Part shown: positions 35,592-47,901 of the stretch, piece after piece
Layout of the letters: every line of letters begins with the position of its first letter
Position numbering within the stretch: the first letter of the stretch is position 1
Assembly (NCBI RefSeq): GCF_008710745.1
Contig: NZ_VYSA01000001.1
Coordinates: 434,001-498,000 of the forward strand
From: Microbacterium rhizomatis
Lineage (GTDB): Bacteria; Actinomycetota; Actinomycetes; Actinomycetales; Microbacteriaceae
Reading direction: 5' to 3'
DNA: 64,000 nt
Translations under genes and position numbers: made by a program
Notes under the pieces: generated by a model
The model's database searches: none
What the model saw: only the letters and a program-made list of their open reading frames with translations
What the model was told of the DNA's origin: nothing

Positions 35592-36047
35592 GTGACCGAA
35601 ACCGTGGACGTCCTCATTATCGCTCCCGAAGTTCCGGCTTACGCGCACCCCGGCGATGCGGGAGCCGACCTCGTCTCGGCGGAAGCGCTCACGCTTCCGC
35701 CCGGCGGCCGGGCGCTGGTGGGCACGGGAGTGCGGATCGCGTTGCCCGACGGGTACGTCGCCTTCGTGGTACCCCGCAGCGGTCTGGCCGCCAAGCACGG
35801 CATCACGATCGTCAACTCGCCCGGAACGGTGGATGCCGGGTACCGGGGCGAGATCAAGGTCACGCTGCTGAACACCGACGCCGAAACCGCCTACGACATC
35901 GCGGTCGGCGACCGCATCGCGCAGCTCATCGTCATGCCGGTTCCTACGGCACGATTCATCCCCGTCGAGACGCTCCCGGAGAGCGCTCGGGGCGAGGGGG
36001 GCTTCGGCTCCACCGGATATCAGACAGGCAAAGGAAGCAACGCATGA
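35592..36047 (+). CDS. dut: dUTP diphosphatase
   Basis: Trimeric dUTPase hydrolysing dUTP to dUMP and diphosphate, keeping uracil out of DNA and feeding thymidylate synthesis. The 151 residues have the five family motifs: HPGDAGADLVS, PRSGLAAKHGITIVN, GTVDAGYRGEIKV, GDRIAQLIVMP, and the C-terminal arm ARGEGGFGSTG. The start is GTG 35592. The stop overlaps the next gene (ATGA), as in other actinobacteria where dut, DUF3710 and DUF3159 lie together. Confidence 0.96.
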   Translation: MTETVDVLIIAPEVPAYAHPGDAGADLVSAEALTLPPGGRALVGTGVRIALPDGYVAFVVPRSGLAAKHGITIVNSPGTVDAGYRGEIKVTLLNTDAETAYDIAVGDRIAQLIVMPVPTARFIPVETLPESARGEGGFGSTGYQTGKGSNA

Positions 36048-36643
36048 CCGATGCAACACCGGCGGACGACGACACGGTCGTCGACGCATCCGCTGACCGC
36101 GCCGTCACCGGCCCTTTCGACGAGAGCGAAGCCAATCCGGTGCGTCCCTACATCGACCTCGGCGGAATCAAGATCCTCCCTCGTGAGGGGCTGAACCTGC
36201 GGCTCGAGGTCGAAGAGCAGACCAAACGCATCGTCGCGGTGGGTCTGGACTACGCGGACTCCACCCTCCAGGTGCAGCCGTTCGCCGCGCCGCGTTCGTC
36301 GGGCCTCTGGGAGGAGACCCGCGATCAGATCCGCGGGCAGATCCGGCAGCAGGGGGGTCGTGTCGAGGAGCGCGAGGGCCCGCTCGGTCCGGAACTCCTG
36401 GCCGAGGTCCCGGTGTCGGGCGCAGACGGAGCTGCGGGCAAGCGCCTCGCGCGCTTCGTGGGCGTCGACGGACCGCGCTGGTTCCTTCGCGGAGTCATCG
36501 GAGGCGCCGCCGCCGGGGACGTGGATGCTGCGGCCAAGGTCGAGGACCTCTTCCGGTCGATCGTGGTGGTGCGCGGCACGACACCCATGCCGCCGCGAGA
36601 CCTGATTCCGCTGCGGATGCCCGCGACGCCGGGCGCGGCGTGA
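36044..36643 (+). CDS. DUF3710 family protein
   Basis: A 199-residue soluble acidic protein of the DUF3710 family (Rv2696c type). Conserved blocks are PYIDLGGIKILPREGLNLRLEVEE near residue 30, VQPFAAPRSSGLWEETRDQIR, and the RWFLRGVIGG motif near 150. Its function is unknown; its constant partnership with dut and DUF3159 hints at a shared pathway but no reaction can be inferred. ATG 36044 has AAAGGAAG upstream. Its stop overlaps the next gene by four bases (GTGA). Confidence 0.88.
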   Translation: MTDATPADDDTVVDASADRAVTGPFDESEANPVRPYIDLGGIKILPREGLNLRLEVEEQTKRIVAVGLDYADSTLQVQPFAAPRSSGLWEETRDQIRGQIRQQGGRVEEREGPLGPELLAEVPVSGADGAAGKRLARFVGVDGPRWFLRGVIGGAAAGDVDAAAKVEDLFRSIVVVRGTTPMPPRDLIPLRMPATPGAA

Positions 36644-37419
36644 CCGACGCTCCGATCCCGGGCCCCGACCGCGAGGGGTCCCCGGTACCCCTTGAACCGG
36701 CTGCAGAGCCGAAGGCCTCGGACGTGTTGAGCGCCGCGCTCGGCGAAGCCGCGCGCCGGGCAGGGCTGGACCCCGCCAAGGGCCACTCGACGGGCCATGT
36801 GGTCTGGCATGCGATGGGCGGCTGGCGCGGCATCCTGGAATCCGTACTGCCCGGACTCGTCTTCATCGTCGTCTACACGCTGACGATCGATCCGCAGACC
36901 GGCCAGGGGTCGCTGTGGCTCTCCCTCGGGCTGTCTCTGGGCATCGCGGTGGTCTTCACGATCGTCCGGCTCGCGATGCGCCAGCCGATCACCGCGGCTC
37001 TGGGCGGGCTCATCGCCGCAGCCGTCGCAGCGGCGTTCGCCGTGTTCACCGGGCAGGCGAGCAACAACTTCATTCCCGGGTTCGTCACGAACGCGCTTTA
37101 CGGATCCGCCTTCCTCATCTCGGCGCTGATCGGGTGGTCTCTCATCGGACTCGCCGCCGGATACCTGATGGGGGAGGGACTTGCGTGGCGCAAAGACAGG
37201 CGCAAGCGCCGGGTCTATTTCTGGCTCGCGATCGCGTGGGCTGGTCTGTTCGCGGCGCGACTGCTCGTACAGCTCCCGCTGTACTTCGCCGACAACGTCA
37301 CCGCCCTCGGCACCCTCAAGCTCGTCATGGGGCTTCCCCTCTTCGCGCCGCTCATCGCGGTCACCTGGCTGGCCGTGCGCGCCCTCTATCCGCGCCCGGA
37401 TGCACCTCCCGCCGAGTGA
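36640..37419 (+). CDS. DUF3159 family membrane protein
   Basis: A 259-residue protein. After a soluble N-terminus of about 60 residues it has roughly six membrane helices, beginning with ESVLPGLVFIVVYTLTI near 66 and ending with LAVRALYP. The DUF3159 signature GWRGILESVLPGLVF is present. The role is unknown. The GTG start at 36640 lies inside the stop of the DUF3710 gene, so the two are probably translated together. The acnA operator begins four bases after its stop. Confidence 0.87.
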   Translation: MTDAPIPGPDREGSPVPLEPAAEPKASDVLSAALGEAARRAGLDPAKGHSTGHVVWHAMGGWRGILESVLPGLVFIVVYTLTIDPQTGQGSLWLSLGLSLGIAVVFTIVRLAMRQPITAALGGLIAAAVAAAFAVFTGQASNNFIPGFVTNALYGSAFLISALIGWSLIGLAAGYLMGEGLAWRKDRRKRRVYFWLAIAWAGLFAARLLVQLPLYFADNVTALGTLKLVMGLPLFAPLIAVTWLAVRALYPRPDAPPAE

Positions 37420-37422
37420 TAC

Positions 37423-37446
37423 ATTTATCTTGACATCAAGATAAAT
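37423..37446. promoter_or_regulatory. Perfect palindrome upstream of aconitase
   Basis: Two 11-nt arms (ATTTATCTTGA and its exact reverse complement) around a 2-nt CA centre, in AT-rich DNA unlike the surroundings. It overlaps a TTGACA hexamer (37430-37435) that could be a -35. The form suits a dimeric MarR- or TetR-type repressor. In Streptomyces the MarR-family regulator TamR controls the aconitase gene, a precedent for regulation here. Confidence 0.65.
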
Positions 37447-37557
37447 TTGACCGTCGCGGCGGTTAGGTGATCCTCACTAGCCTGCGCGCGCCGGTACGGG
37501 AAAGATGGGGATGCCGAGCCTCGCGGTCGGTTTCCGCCGTCGAAGAAGGAGACGCAC

Positions 37558-40404
<2,847 letters not shown>

Positions 40405-40417
40405 TCCATTCTCGGGG

Positions 40418-40460
40418 AAGGCTCCGGATGCGGCGGGCTGCCGCATCCGGAGCCTTTCGC
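40418..40460 (+). terminator. Rho-independent-type terminator after acnA
   Basis: A perfect 17-bp stem (40418-40434 with 40440-40456), loop GGGCT, followed by TCGCGTT. It begins 13 nt after the acnA stop. Confidence 0.8.
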
Positions 40461-40528
40461 GTTGCCGCCAACGGGCTTCGCGGACGATCGACCGGTAGAC
40501 TCGAACGACGCTCGGGAAAGGGGTGTGG

Positions 40529-42505
40529 ATGTCTCGACTGTCATCGATCAGCGGCCCCCGCGACCTCGACGCGCTCGATATCGGCGAGTTGCGAGAGCTC
40601 GCCGAAGAGATCCGCGGGTTCCTCATCGAGAACGTCTCCAAGACCGGGGGCCACCTCGGTCCCAATCTGGGCGTCGTGGAACTGACGATCGCGCTCCACC
40701 GAGTCTTCGACTCGCCGGACGACCCGGTGATCTTCGATACGGGTCACCAGTCATACGTGCACAAGCTGCTCACCGGGCGGCAGGACTTCTCCGGACTCCG
40801 CACACGCGAGGGGCTCGCGGGCTACCCCCAGCGCGCAGAGAGCGTGCATGACGTGGTCGAGTCTTCGCACGCATCGAGTTCGCTCAGCTGGGCGGACGGC
40901 GTCTCGCGAGCCTTGACCCGCACCGGCCGCGCCGACAGGCACGTCGTCGCCGTCGTCGGCGACGGCGCCCTCACGGGGGGCATGACGTGGGAGGCGCTCA
41001 ACAACATCTCCGACGACAATGACCGCAATCTTGTGATCATCGTCAATGACAACGGGCGCTCGTATGCTCCGACCATCGGCGGGATGGCGCGCTATCTCAA
41101 CCGGATGCGCACCGGCGAGGCGTACCGCAACCTCTACGAGAGCACGGGAACCCTGTTCGCCCGGCTCGGGCCGGCGGCGCGGGCGGTGTACCGCGGCGTC
41201 CGCGGCGGCACGCACGGATTCCTGTCGCGATTCGCGAACAACGCCGCCCTGTATTCCAACCTCGACATCAAGTACCTCGGCCCGGTCGACGGGCACGACC
41301 TCGAGGCGATGATCGAGACGCTCGCCCTTGCCAAGAGCTACGGCGCGCCGGTGATCGTTCACGCGATCACAGAGAAGGGCCGCGGTTACGCGCCCGCACG
41401 TGAGGACGAGGCCGACCAGTTCCACGCGGTCGGCAAGATCGACCCGCTGACGGGCGAGACGATCGGCGGGTCGACCAGCACGGCGTGGTCCGACGTGTTC
41501 GCTCAGACACTCGTCGAGATCGGTGAAGAGCGGGAAGACGTCATCGCGATGACCGCCGCCATGTTGCGTCCGACGGGTCTCTTGCCGTTCGCGCAGCGCT
41601 TCCCCGACCGGGTCTACGACGTCGGCATCGCCGAACAGCATGCGGTCGCTTCAGCCGCCGGGATGGCCTTCGGCGGCATCCACCCCGTCGTGGCGATCTA
41701 CGCGACGTTCATGAACCGAGCGTTCGACCAGGTGATGATGGATGTCGGACTCCACCGCGCGGGGGTCACGTTCGTACTCGACCGCGCCGGCGTGACCGGG
41801 CCCGACGGTCCGAGCCATCACGGCATCTGGGATCTGGCCATGCTGCAGCTCGTGCCGCACATCCGGATCGCGGCCCCGCGCGATGCGACCCGGCTCGACG
41901 AGGCGCTGCGTGAGGCTGTCGCGGTGGATGACGCGCCGACTGTCATCCGATTCCCCAAGGGGGCGGTCGGAGAAGAGCTCCCCGCGCTCGAGCGGCTGCA
42001 CGACGGCACGGACGTCCTGTGGCGAAGCGACTCGGAAGACGTGCTGCTCGTCGGCATCGGGCCCATGGCGCATCTCGCCGTCGACGTGGCGGGGCGCCTT
42101 CGCGATCAGGGCATCGGCGCCACAGTCGTCGACCCCCGCTGGGCGGTGCCGGTGAGCCCGTCGATCGTGGCGCTGGCTGCGCGCCATCGCCTCGTCATCA
42201 CGATCGAGGACGGCATCCGCGTCGGGGGAGTGGGTACCCGCGTGCGGCAGGTCCTGCGCGAAGCGGGTGTCGACACCGCCGTCGACGAGCTCGGTCTTCC
42301 CGATGAATTCATCGCGCACGCCTCCCGCGAGCAGATCCTCGAGGATGCCGGGCTCACCGCCGCGAAGATCGCCCAGGACGTCGTCGCACAGGTTCTCGGC
42401 ACCCGCATTCCCGTCGCCCGCCCGGCGAAGGACGACGGCTCCTGGCTCATGTCAGACATCTCACCCGACACGGCACCGCCACGCGGACTCGAGCGCGGCG
42501 ACTGA
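40529..42505 (+). CDS. dxs: 1-deoxy-D-xylulose-5-phosphate synthase
   Basis: First enzyme of the MEP isoprenoid pathway; condenses pyruvate and glyceraldehyde-3-phosphate using thiamine diphosphate. The 658 residues carry DTGHQSYVHKLLTGR near residue 70, the ThDP-Mg motif VVGDGALTGGMTWEALNN near 150, and VGIAEQHAVASAAGMAFGG in the pyrimidine domain. ATG 40529 has GGAAAGG 7 nt upstream; a -10-like TAGACT lies at 40496. The C-terminus has a 25-residue tail beyond the usual end. Same neighbourhood as in Mycobacterium (dxs, rnd, DUF3000). Confidence 0.95.
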   Translation: MSRLSSISGPRDLDALDIGELRELAEEIRGFLIENVSKTGGHLGPNLGVVELTIALHRVFDSPDDPVIFDTGHQSYVHKLLTGRQDFSGLRTREGLAGYPQRAESVHDVVESSHASSSLSWADGVSRALTRTGRADRHVVAVVGDGALTGGMTWEALNNISDDNDRNLVIIVNDNGRSYAPTIGGMARYLNRMRTGEAYRNLYESTGTLFARLGPAARAVYRGVRGGTHGFLSRFANNAALYSNLDIKYLGPVDGHDLEAMIETLALAKSYGAPVIVHAITEKGRGYAPAREDEADQFHAVGKIDPLTGETIGGSTSTAWSDVFAQTLVEIGEEREDVIAMTAAMLRPTGLLPFAQRFPDRVYDVGIAEQHAVASAAGMAFGGIHPVVAIYATFMNRAFDQVMMDVGLHRAGVTFVLDRAGVTGPDGPSHHGIWDLAMLQLVPHIRIAAPRDATRLDEALREAVAVDDAPTVIRFPKGAVGEELPALERLHDGTDVLWRSDSEDVLLVGIGPMAHLAVDVAGRLRDQGIGATVVDPRWAVPVSPSIVALAARHRLVITIEDGIRVGGVGTRVRQVLREAGVDTAVDELGLPDEFIAHASREQILEDAGLTAAKIAQDVVAQVLGTRIPVARPAKDDGSWLMSDISPDTAPPRGLERGD

Positions 42506-42562
42506 CACGCGGGAGCGCCCGCCGGTACGAACACGCGGCGGGTTCCGTGAGGGGAATGAACA

Positions 42563-42590
42563 AGGGGCGGATGCCGCAGCATCCGCCCCT
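42563..42590. terminator. Bidirectional terminator between dxs and the beta-oxidation operon
   Basis: A 12-bp perfect stem (42563-42574 with 42579-42590) with loop CGCA, in the gap between convergent genes. On the minus strand it is followed by TTGTTCATT. Confidence 0.75.
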
Positions 42591-42613
42591 CACCATCGTC
42601 GCGGTGTCTCGCA

Positions 42614-44776
42614 CTATCGCGAGGCGATGCCCACGATCTTCGGCGTGTGGAACGACCCGCCGAATGCGCGCTCGGACGCACCCTCACGGTCGAGGTAGGG
42701 CGAGGCCCCGCCATCGATGAAGGGCCATCCGGCCCCGAGGATGAGGCAGAGGTCGATGTCCTCGACCTCCGGGACCACTCCCTCGTCGAGCATGAGCTTG
42801 ATCTCCTCGGCCAGGCCCTCCTGGACGCGGGCGAGGATGTCGGCCTCACTGGAGGGTGTGGAACCGACTTCGCCCTTGAGGACCTTCTCGGCCGCCTTCG
42901 ACCATCCGGTCACCCTGCCGCTCTTGTCCTTCTCGACGACCTCCGGCAGCTCAGCGAGCTTGTGGAAGTTCTCGGACGCGAAGAAGCGGTCAGGGAAGGC
43001 ATGCGCCATCGTGTCCTGCACGTGGGCGGCGACCTTCCAGCCGACCAGATCGATCAGCTGGAAGGGTGTCATCGGCAGCCCCAGAGGCCCGAACGCCTTC
43101 TCGACCGTCAGCAGCGGCGTCCCCTCGTAGACCGCGCGTGCGGCCTCGCCCATGACTTTGGCCAGCAGGCGGTTGACCACGAATCCAGGGGCGTCCGCCG
43201 TGAGAACCGCGTTCTTGCCGAGTCCCTTCGCGACCACGAACGCCGTCGACAGGGCCGCGTCGTTCGTGGCGGGCGTCTTGACGATCTCGATGAGCGGCAT
43301 CACGGCGACCGGGTTGAAGAAGTGGAAGCCCACGAGGCGCTCGGGGTGCTCGAGCTTCGCCCCGATCTCCTCGACCGACAGTGACGAGGTGTTCGTCGCC
43401 AGGATCGCATCGGGCGCGATGATCTTCTCGATGTCGCCGAACACCTGCTGCTTGACGCCGACCTCTTCGAAGACAGCCTCGATGACGAAGTCGCAGTCCG
43501 CGTACTCGGTCTTGTCGGTGGTGCCGTGAATGAGACCGCGGAGCTTGTTCGCCTGGTCGCCGTCGATGCGGCCCTTGGCCTCGAGCTTGCCGATCTCGTC
43601 ACGGATGTACGAGAGACCCTTGTCGACACGCTCCTGGTCGAGGTCGGTGATCAGCACCGGCACCTGCAGGCGGCGGACGAACAGCAGAGCGAACTGGCTC
43701 GCCATCAGCCCGGCGCCGATGATGCCGACCTTCGTGACCTTCTTCGCGAGCGCCTTGTCCGGCGCGCCGACCGGCCGCTTCGCTCGCTTCTGCACGAGAT
43801 CGAACGCATACATGGATGCGGCGAACTGGTCACCCGTGACGAGTTCGGCCAGAGCCTCATCTTCGCGTGCGAAGCCCTCTTCCCTCGTGCCGCTCTTGGC
43901 TTTGTCGAGCAGCTCCAACGCCGCGTACGGAGACTTCGGCACCGTGCCGATCCGGCTCTCGAGCATCCCACGCGCCATCTTGATCGCGATGGGCCACTTC
44001 GTGAGCCGTTCGAGCTTTCCCGGCTCGTTCTTCCGCGTCACCTTCACGGTGCCGTCCAGGACATGATCGGCCCAGCGCAGCGAGTCCTCGAGATAATTCG
44101 AGGCCGGGAAGATCGCGTCCACGATCCCGTAGTCGAACGCCTGCTGGGGCTTCAGCATCCGGTTCTGCTTCAGCGGGTTCGAGATGACGACTTCGAGCGC
44201 GTTCTCGATGCCGATCAGGTTCGGCAGCAGATACGCGCCGCCCCAGCCCGGGATGATCCCGAGGAAGACCTCGGGAAGCGCGATCGCAGCGGCAGAAGCG
44301 TCCACCGTGCGATAGGTCGAGTTCAGCGCGATCTCGAGCCCGCCGCCGAGAGCCAATCCGTTCACGAAGGCGAAGGACGGAACACCGAGTTCGGAGAGCC
44401 GGCCCAGCACATGATGGCCGAACTGTGCGACCAGACGCGCGTTGTCTTTCGAGCCGACCTTCGTGATGTCGCTGAGGTCGGCACCCGCCGCGAGGATGTA
44501 CTGCTTGCCGGTGATCCCCACCGCCTGGATCTCACCGGCGGTCGCTCGGGCCGCGAGGCCGTCGAGGGTCTCGCTGAGTTCCTTGAGGGTCGCCGGTCCC
44601 AGGGTGTTGGGCCGGGTGTGATCGCGCCCGTTGTCGAGCGTGATCAGGGCGAGCACCTTCCCGGAGGAGAGGCGGATGTCTCGCACCGGGGAGTGCGTGA
44701 CCACTTCGCCGTCGGTCATCGCGAGGATGGGGCTGAAATCGACCTTCGAGTACTGATCGGGAGCGTGGTTCGTCAT
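42614..44776 (-). CDS. fadJ: Fatty-acid oxidation protein: enoyl-CoA hydratase/3-hydroxyacyl-CoA dehydrogenase
   Basis: Bifunctional beta-oxidation enzyme. The 720 residues begin with a crotonase domain (GKQYILAAGADLSDI near 90, GLALGGGLEIAL near 140, PEVFLGIIPGWGGAYLLP near 168). The NAD-binding VGIIGAGLMASQFALLF follows near 353, then HFFNPVAVMPLIEIV and the C-terminal helical domain with APGFVVNRLLA. It hydrates trans-2-enoyl-CoA and oxidises the product. The thiolase gene ends 10 nt upstream, and the two proteins likely form a complex. The symbol fadB would be equally suitable. Confidence 0.9.
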   Translation of the reverse strand: MTNHAPDQYSKVDFSPILAMTDGEVVTHSPVRDIRLSSGKVLALITLDNGRDHTRPNTLGPATLKELSETLDGLAARATAGEIQAVGITGKQYILAAGADLSDITKVGSKDNARLVAQFGHHVLGRLSELGVPSFAFVNGLALGGGLEIALNSTYRTVDASAAAIALPEVFLGIIPGWGGAYLLPNLIGIENALEVVISNPLKQNRMLKPQQAFDYGIVDAIFPASNYLEDSLRWADHVLDGTVKVTRKNEPGKLERLTKWPIAIKMARGMLESRIGTVPKSPYAALELLDKAKSGTREEGFAREDEALAELVTGDQFAASMYAFDLVQKRAKRPVGAPDKALAKKVTKVGIIGAGLMASQFALLFVRRLQVPVLITDLDQERVDKGLSYIRDEIGKLEAKGRIDGDQANKLRGLIHGTTDKTEYADCDFVIEAVFEEVGVKQQVFGDIEKIIAPDAILATNTSSLSVEEIGAKLEHPERLVGFHFFNPVAVMPLIEIVKTPATNDAALSTAFVVAKGLGKNAVLTADAPGFVVNRLLAKVMGEAARAVYEGTPLLTVEKAFGPLGLPMTPFQLIDLVGWKVAAHVQDTMAHAFPDRFFASENFHKLAELPEVVEKDKSGRVTGWSKAAEKVLKGEVGSTPSSEADILARVQEGLAEEIKLMLDEGVVPEVEDIDLCLILGAGWPFIDGGASPYLDREGASERAFGGSFHTPKIVGIASR

Positions 44777-44786
44777 CCGCTGTGCC

Positions 44787-45992
44787 CTACTTCCGCTTGC
44801 CGTTGTAGTGCGGGTTCTCCCAGATGACCGAGCCGCCCTGGCCGAGGCCGACGCACATGGCCGTGAGGCCGTAGCGGACGTCGGGGCGCTCGGCGAACTG
44901 GGCGGCGAGCTGGATCATGAGCCGGACGCCGGAGGCTGCGAGGGGGTGCCCGAGGGCTATCGCGCCGCCCCATTGGTTGACCCGCGGGTCGTCATCGGCG
45001 ATGCCGAAGTGATCGAGCAGCGAGATCACCTGGATGGCGAAGGCTTCGTTGAGCTCGAACAGTCCGATGTCATCGATCGTGAGCCCCGCCTTCCGCAGCG
45101 CCTTCTCTGTCGACGGGATCGGGCCGATGCCCATGATCTCGGGCTGGACGCCGGCGAAGGCGAACGAGACCAGCTTCATCTTCGGCGCGAGACCGAATTC
45201 CTTGACGGCGGCACTCCCCGCGAGGAGGCTCACCGTCGCCCCATCGGTGAGCGGCGACGATGTGCCCGCCGTGACACGGCCATGCGGACGGAAGGGCGTC
45301 TTCAGACCCGCCAGGCCCCCCATCGTGGTCTCGGGCCTGCGGCCCTCGTCCTCCGTCGCAAGACCCCACGCGCCGTCGTCGCCCTTGATCGCGACCGACA
45401 CGAGGTCGGGCTGGAACTTGCCCGCTTCGTAGGCCGCCTGGGCCTTGTGCTGGCTGAGCATGCCGAACCGGTCGGCGCGCTCCTTGGTCAGCTCGGGGAA
45501 CCGGTCGTGGATCCGCTCAGCCGTCAGTCCCATGTTCAAGGCATCCGGGCTGACGAGCTTCTCAGAGACGAATCGCGGATTCGGATCGACATTGCTGCCG
45601 TCCAGAGGGTGACGACCCATGTGCTCCACGCCGCCCGCGAGAGCGAGGTCGTACATGCCGATCCCGATCGCACCGGCCATCGTCGTGACGCTCGTCATAG
45701 CGCCCGCGCACATCCGGTCGATCGCGAAGCCCGGGACGGTCAACGGGAGACCGGACAGGATCGCGACGGATCGACCGAGGGTCAGGCCCTGGTCGCCGGT
45801 CTGCGATGTCGCGGCCAGCGCGTAATCGTCGATGCGATCACCGGGCACCTTCGGGTTGCGCTCCATCAGCCCGATGGTCGCCTTCACCGCCAGGTCGTCG
45901 GATCGGGTATTCCAGTACTGGCCTTTTTCGCCGGCGCGCCCGAACGGGGTGCGCACTCCATCGACGAAGAAGACGTCCGAGATCTCGGCCAC
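44787..45992 (-). CDS. fadA: Acetyl-CoA acyltransferase (thiolase)
   Basis: Last step of beta-oxidation: thiolytic cleavage of 3-ketoacyl-CoA. The 401-residue protein has the acyl-enzyme cysteine in RMCAGAM near residue 94, GGVEHMGRHP, the ELNEAFA segment, GGAIALGHPLAASG with the catalytic His, and CVGLGQGGSVIWE with the second Cys. The GTG at 45990-45992 is chosen since GGAGGCAG lies immediately upstream. It is the first gene of a two-gene operon with fadJ. Confidence 0.93.
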   Translation of the reverse strand: MAEISDVFFVDGVRTPFGRAGEKGQYWNTRSDDLAVKATIGLMERNPKVPGDRIDDYALAATSQTGDQGLTLGRSVAILSGLPLTVPGFAIDRMCAGAMTSVTTMAGAIGIGMYDLALAGGVEHMGRHPLDGSNVDPNPRFVSEKLVSPDALNMGLTAERIHDRFPELTKERADRFGMLSQHKAQAAYEAGKFQPDLVSVAIKGDDGAWGLATEDEGRRPETTMGGLAGLKTPFRPHGRVTAGTSSPLTDGATVSLLAGSAAVKEFGLAPKMKLVSFAFAGVQPEIMGIGPIPSTEKALRKAGLTIDDIGLFELNEAFAIQVISLLDHFGIADDDPRVNQWGGAIALGHPLAASGVRLMIQLAAQFAERPDVRYGLTAMCVGLGQGGSVIWENPHYNGKRK

Positions 45993-46066
45993 TCTGCCTC
46001 CAAAACTAGGGGTTCGACACCAGCCTAGGTTCGGCGCGCACAGGCCCGGCATCGGTTGGGCTGAAC

Positions 46067-47296
46067 CTACGAATCGTCCTCCGGAGCCGCCGGAGCCACT
46101 TGCAGGGATTCCACAAAGGCATCGGCAATCCTCTGTGAGGTTTCCTCAATCTGCCAGGGCCGCGCGCCGAGACCCGCCAGCGCTTCACCGATGCTGTTCG
46201 CGCTGCCGTCCGACGGCGGCGCCCATGCGACGCGACGCAGAAGATCGGGGGTGAGGAGGTTCTCCGTCGGCATGTGCATTTCCGCTGCCCTGGCCTCGAC
46301 GGCGATCCGCGCGGCTTTCAGGCGCGCATCGGCTTCGGGATTGCGGTCCGCCCACGCGCGCGGCGGCGGCAGCGTGTCGCCGCCCGCGCCGCGTTCGGAG
46401 GGAAGATCGGTGGTTGCTCTCCCCGACTCGATCGCGGCCCACCAGCGATCGAGCTGGCTGCGGCTGGCTCGGCCGGTGAAGTCCTTCAGCTGCGCGAGCT
46501 CCTGCCGGGAGGCAGGGTCGGCGAGCACGGCGGCGATGAGCGATCGATCGGGCACGAGGCGGCCGGGAGAGACGTCCTCGGCCTTGGCGTACTCCTCGCG
46601 GGCGATCCACAGAGCACGCGCGACCGCGAGCGACCGCCGGCCGCGTACCGTGTGCAACCCGCTCAGGCGCCGCCACGGATCCTCTCGGACGGGGCGCGGC
46701 AGTCGCGTGCGGACGGCTTCGAACTCCTCGGCGGCGAGGGCTGTCTTGGACTGTTCGGCGAGCTCCGCGGCGAGCACGTCGCGCACGTCGATGAGGTGCT
46801 CGACATCCAGCGCCGCGTACTCCAGCCAGGATTGCGGGAGCGGGCGCGTCGACCAGTCCGCGGCGGAATGCGCCTTGGCCAGCGTGATGCCGAGCGTGTC
46901 CTCGACGACGGCACCCAATCCGACTCGTTCATGGCCGAGCAGACGCGCGGCGAGTTCTGTGTCGAAGATCGACGGCGGTTCCAGGGCGAGCTCGCGCAGT
47001 GACGGAAGGTCCTGGCTCGCGGCGTGAAGCACCCATTCGACATCCCCGATCGCCGCTTGCAACGGAGCGAAGTCGCCGATCGGGGGCGGGTCGAAGAGGA
47101 AGAACCCGGCGCCTCGACGGAACACCTGGATCAGATAGGCGCGCTGCGAATAGCGGAATCCCGAGGCACGCTCGACATCGACGGCCACCGGGCCGTTGCC
47201 CGCGGCCAGCAGAGCAGAGGCCTCGCGCAGGCCGTCGGCATCCGCGATCACCACGTACTCGGGAGCGGGATGGTCAGTCGGAGGCAGTTCAGTCAC
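46067..47296 (-). CDS. rnd: Ribonuclease D family exonuclease with HRDC domain
   Basis: DEDD-type 3'-5' exoribonuclease expected to act on tRNA or other structured RNA ends. In 409 residues the exonuclease motifs are VAVDVERASGFRYS near 37 (Asp, Glu), the HAASQDLPSL segment near 92, and YAALDVEHLIDV near 172. An HRDC domain covers about 205-290 (DRSLIAAVLADPASRQELAQLKDF). The GTG start overlaps the DUF3000 stop by eight bases, so the two genes are co-translated. Same pairing as Rv2681-Rv2680. Confidence 0.9.
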   Translation of the reverse strand: MTELPPTDHPAPEYVVIADADGLREASALLAAGNGPVAVDVERASGFRYSQRAYLIQVFRRGAGFFLFDPPPIGDFAPLQAAIGDVEWVLHAASQDLPSLRELALEPPSIFDTELAARLLGHERVGLGAVVEDTLGITLAKAHSAADWSTRPLPQSWLEYAALDVEHLIDVRDVLAAELAEQSKTALAAEEFEAVRTRLPRPVREDPWRRLSGLHTVRGRRSLAVARALWIAREEYAKAEDVSPGRLVPDRSLIAAVLADPASRQELAQLKDFTGRASRSQLDRWWAAIESGRATTDLPSERGAGGDTLPPPRAWADRNPEADARLKAARIAVEARAAEMHMPTENLLTPDLLRRVAWAPPSDGSANSIGEALAGLGARPWQIEETSQRIADAFVESLQVAPAAPEDDS

Positions 47297-47876
47297 GTGT
47301 CGTCCTCTGGGGTCCGAGCAGCGCGATGCCCTCGGAGCCCGGAGGAAGACCTCCGAGCATGCAGACCAGTTCGGCCCACGCTTCGACGTGCGGGGTCATG
47401 CTCCCGGACGGCGACCACGAGGCGCGGAGCTCGATCTGGGCGCCGTCACCCTCTTCGGCGAGAGAACCGAAACCCTTCGAGAGCGTCTTGGTCGCAGTTC
47501 CGGATGCCGAGTGATACACGGCACCGCGCGAGTCGAGCGCATCGATCAGCCACGACCACGCGACGTCGGCGAGCAGCGGATCCGTGCCGATCTCAGACTC
47601 CAGCGGTGCCTGCGCGAAGCATACGATGCGCCATGCACCGTTCCACGCCGCAGGCTCATCCGCATCGTGCAGCAAGATGAACCGGCCCGTGCCGTACGGG
47701 GAGTCGCCCTCGGCCTCGGGGCGGATGTCGCCGGCGAGAGCGATCGCCTCGGGGGCGACACCGGCAGGCGCCGGGATCTCGCGCACCACGAGATCGTCGC
47801 GGAAGGCGGTGCTCCGCACCTCGGCCGCCGCGTGGGCGAACGACAGGGGAGCCGCCGGGAGACGATGGTCAGCCAC
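47289..47876 (-). CDS. DUF3000 family protein
   Basis: A 195-residue soluble protein of unknown function, conserved in actinobacteria next to an RNase D gene. Recognisable segments are PYGTGRFILLHDADEPAAWNG, the VAWSWLIDAL helix near 105, and a C-terminal MTPHVEAWAELVCMLGGLPP. A leaderless GTG start is likely: TAGTCT lies 6 nt upstream on the minus strand (47883-47888). It is divergent from the hydrolase gene 25 bp away. Confidence 0.85.
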   Translation of the reverse strand: MADHRLPAAPLSFAHAAAEVRSTAFRDDLVVREIPAPAGVAPEAIALAGDIRPEAEGDSPYGTGRFILLHDADEPAAWNGAWRIVCFAQAPLESEIGTDPLLADVAWSWLIDALDSRGAVYHSASGTATKTLSKGFGSLAEEGDGAQIELRASWSPSGSMTPHVEAWAELVCMLGGLPPGSEGIALLGPQRTTRD

Positions 47877-47901
47877 GTCGACAGACTAGAGTGAGGCCTC
47901 G

